The position numbers and the translations under genes were made by a program. From JAGXTF01 sp040376005 (GTDB lineage Bacteria; Bacteroidota; Bacteroidia; NS11-12g; UBA955), in contig JBEIRK010000012.1 in assembly GCA_040376005.1 (NCBI GenBank), positions 1 through 31,441 of the forward strand: 31,441 nucleotides of DNA, written 5' to 3'. Position 1 is the first letter of the stretch, and every line of letters begins with the position of its first letter. Below the pieces are notes generated by a model. The model made no database searches, was not told the origin of the DNA, and worked only from the letters and a program-made list of their open reading frames with translations. This document shows positions 31,441 through 31,441 of this stretch, one piece after another.

Positions 31441-31441
31441 C

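Noticed and set aside
1..31441. CRISPR array, insertion sequence, integrase, phage or toxin-antitoxin genes
   Set aside because: No regular repeat-spacer pattern, transposase motif, attachment-like repeat next to the tRNAs, or phage gene was seen.

Overview
The window comes from a Bacteroidota (Bacteroidetes) chromosome. It carries a gliding-motility/type IX secretion C-terminal sorting domain (2-811), a porX-type response regulator fused to a PglZ-like phosphatase (26412-27968), and repeated TAnnTTTG -7 promoter boxes in place of sigma-70 -10 boxes. Its haem-copper oxidase cluster is of the bacteroidete type, with two subunit III genes, a small subunit IV, SCO and DUF420. No species can be named from the sequence alone. 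Apart from the two ends, which cut genes, everything looks like ordinary vertically inherited core genome. I saw no insertion sequence, prophage, CRISPR array, toxin-antitoxin or defence locus.

Layout. 2-811: end of a large secreted protein with PKD-like repeats. 969-2015: queA (queuosine synthesis), closed by a strong terminator. 2167-2418: two tRNA-Leu genes (GAG, CAG) on the minus strand. 2533-3962 (minus): a lipoprotein with a DUF2807-like domain, translationally coupled to a rhomboid protease. 4008-8093: TPR protein, HD phosphohydrolase, rsmA, and a DUF1573-like/VWA exported protein. 8204-17111: an almost continuous aa3-type cytochrome c oxidase operon holding coxB, coxA, ctaA (haem a synthase), ctaB (haem o synthase), two subunit III genes, subunit IV, sco, DUF420, a 76-aa CPMC membrane protein and a DUF983 zinc-ribbon membrane protein. 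17176-17979 (minus): an exported protein with a TonB C-terminal-like domain. 18071-19931: divergent recA and radC. 20046-22937: gcvP, followed by two tandem paralogous polytopic glycosyltransferases (22949-25944). 25991-29571 (minus): tsaE, porX and a third polytopic glycosyltransferase. 29616-31068: thiamine pyrophosphokinase and an exonuclease III-type AP endonuclease. 31144-31440: the 3' end of an unidentified gene.

How the genes work together. The oxidase cluster holds structural subunits, both haem a biosynthesis steps and a copper-delivery factor, plus three small membrane proteins that are plausible assembly factors. The upstream electron donor (alternative complex III, cytochrome c) is not in this window. 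RNA modification recurs (queA, rsmA, tsaE and two tRNAs), as does DNA repair (recA, radC, xth).

Most notable observation. The coding sequence of ctaA clearly continues upstream of its first conventional start (TTG 11686), through a 12-bp perfect hairpin with a run of seven T that looks like an intrinsic terminator (11646-11684). No ATG, GTG or TTG lies in frame before it. Either the gene starts at a rare AUU codon (11626) and carries an attenuator-like terminator inside its first membrane-helix codons, or it makes a shortened helix 1.
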